Below, piece after piece: positions 62,921-64,000 of a stretch of DNA of 64,000 nucleotides. Made by a program: the position numbers and the translations under genes. The stretch is taken from assembly GCF_900102925.1 (NCBI RefSeq), contig NZ_FNKI01000005.1:62001-126000 (forward strand), given 5' to 3'. The DNA comes from Flagellimonas zhangzhouensis (GTDB lineage Bacteria > Bacteroidota > Bacteroidia > Flavobacteriales > Flavobacteriaceae). Under the pieces are notes generated by a model. It was not told where the DNA came from. It made no database searches and saw only the letters and a list, made by a program, of their open reading frames with translations. Position 1 is the stretch's first letter; each line of letters starts with the position of its first letter.

Positions 62921-64000
62921 TTATCTTTCCACCATCAATTCAACCACTACAAAAATGCTTTTTCCAGCTCCACAAACATTACATTCATAGGTTTCTGGTA
63001 ATTCCTCAAATCTTGTATTGGAAGCAATATTTGATTTGGGATCTCCAATTACATCATCATAAACTGTAAAACAATTTTGGCATTGATAGACCTCATTTTT
63101 TATCACTTCTGTTTTTGTTGATTTATCCGATGCCACATCTTTTTCCTTGCCCAATTCCTGAAAATACAATTTACTGAGTTCTATTAATAAGTCAGGTAGT
63201 TCTCTTTGGTCAATATCCTGCGCAAATGTTTGTAAGTTTTGGGTATTGGGATTAAAATTTTTGAAATGTCGAATATTATAGGTTGGTCTAGTATTCGGAT
63301 TTATTTGCTCAACAGCTTTGGAAATAGGGTTCTTTTCAATTACCACGGAAGACATATGGGTACGTTTGCCCACTTGATTGCTGATCCCAAAAGTTAGGCC
63401 GTACGTACTAATATCCTTTTGATCAAAACTCTGAACCAAATATCTTTTTAAATCGAGAGCATCAGAATCATCAACAGGCAAATGCCAATTCATCTCCAAT
63501 TGCGAATGTCTTACATTGATTCCTCTTTCTCCTAAAAATAATTCGAGAGAGGTTCTGCACTCTTTCGGAATCCCTTTTACAATTAAAGATTTCCATGGGG
63601 TGATGCAAATTTTACCAAAACTTTGATCCAAGCAAAAACTACAGAAGTCCTTTAAAAATTTCAGGTTGTATCGATTGTTTCTCCAATACAGTCCTAACCA
63701 GTACTGATCAATTCCCATTCGATTTAGTCCCTCATAATAGGGAAAAGTTTGATAGGGAATAAAAAGCTCCTTATCCACAGCTTTATTGTTGGGGGTAGCT
63801 AGCACACTGTTTACGGCAGCAAACAACTCTTCTACATCTTGAATTTCCTTGTATATCTTTTCAATCTCGCGACTAATGTCTGCGATGTCCCAACTGTACA
63901 CAAGGACGGGATAATAGGCGCTAGTTTCCCACTGCGGTAACAAAATGTCCAAATACCAGTAATCTTCATGCTCAGAAGCAATAAAGTTTAAGTTTCCACC
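62921..64000 (-). CDS. Rubredoxin-domain protein, 5' partial
   Basis: The open frame runs to the right edge of the window, so the start lies outside. At least 359 residues are visible. The C-terminal 50 form a rubredoxin: YQCQNCFTVYDD, GDPKS and YECNVCGAGKSIF supply two CxxC pairs for one iron. The N-terminal region (ITPWKSLIVKGI and LEMNWHLPVDD) resembles the ferredoxin-like part of nitrite/sulfite reductases but lacks a clear siroheme-cluster motif. It could be an electron carrier in nitrogen or sulfur metabolism. It is the first gene on the island side of the tRNA scar. Confidence 0.75.
   Translation of the reverse strand, partial: GGNLNFIASEHEDYWYLDILLPQWETSAYYPVLVYSWDIADISREIEKIYKEIQDVEELFAAVNSVLATPNNKAVDKELFIPYQTFPYYEGLNRMGIDQYWLGLYWRNNRYNLKFLKDFCSFCLDQSFGKICITPWKSLIVKGIPKECRTSLELFLGERGINVRHSQLEMNWHLPVDDSDALDLKRYLVQSFDQKDISTYGLTFGISNQVGKRTHMSSVVIEKNPISKAVEQINPNTRPTYNIRHFKNFNPNTQNLQTFAQDIDQRELPDLLIELSKLYFQELGKEKDVASDKSTKTEVIKNEVYQCQNCFTVYDDVIGDPKSNIASNTRFEELPETYECNVCGAGKSIFVVVELMVER

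Overview
The window looks like chromosome from a marine-type flavobacterium (Bacteroidota, family Flavobacteriaceae). The evidence is moderate-to-low GC, a SusC/SusD pair, many Bacteroidota-style lipoprotein signals, DUF5916, DUF6090 and THUMP-like methyltransferase proteins, and promoters of the TTG-N19-21-TAnnTTTG type. No genus can be fixed from this sequence alone. No CRISPR array, rRNA, complete transposase or integrase was found.

Layout. (1) Bases 1-3466 are housekeeping: the 3' part of rsmE, a DUF4159 protein, an AI-2E-type permease and a THUMP-like methyltransferase. (2) 3469-13838 is a degradative block: two alpha/beta hydrolases, a VanX-type D-Ala-D-Ala dipeptidase, a 5'-deoxynucleotidase, then a D-amino-acid set (D-amino acid transaminase, D-aminoacylase, M20 peptidase), a ParDE toxin-antitoxin pair with palindromic operators, and two beta-lactamase-fold hydrolases. 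(3) 14006-18973 holds a GH3 enzyme, an FMN reductase, superoxide dismutase divergent from a SufR-like Cys-rich regulator, and YceI. (4) 19125-21404 is an AraC regulator divergent from hxlB-hxlA, the ribulose-monophosphate formaldehyde-fixing pair. (5) 21566-41372 is a polysaccharide utilisation locus: SusC, SusD, GH106, GH3, two esterases, GH78 and an exported TIM-barrel protein on the minus strand, plus a CE1-like esterase and a GH2 enzyme. Rhamnose- and probably uronate-containing, acylated glycans are the likely substrates.

(6) 41520-52067 is a minus-strand redox/detoxification region. It has two zinc alcohol dehydrogenases, an aldo/keto reductase, two HWHGA cupins, a tautomerase, an EamA permease, an NmrA-type reductase, a hydrolase with a Cys nucleophile, and an AraC regulator between two hexapeptide acetyltransferases. 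One alcohol dehydrogenase and one cupin carry export signals while their paralogues do not, so the same two functions seem to be placed in two compartments. (7) 52102-59095 looks like a regulon: a predicted outer-membrane barrel, a divergent AraC regulator, a Tat-exported two-subunit molybdenum hydroxylase and a DUF5916 outer-membrane protein. The barrel and DUF5916 promoters share a CCNNTTTTAC-type repeat spaced exactly 21 bp, at nearly the same distance from a TAnnTTTG box.

(8) 59534-62575 carries poorly known genes. At 62770-62815 there is the 3' half of a tRNA-Arg(TCT) gene with no 5' half, which looks like an attachment-site scar. Its orientation puts the incoming DNA on the high-coordinate side, where a rubredoxin-domain protein runs off the window edge.
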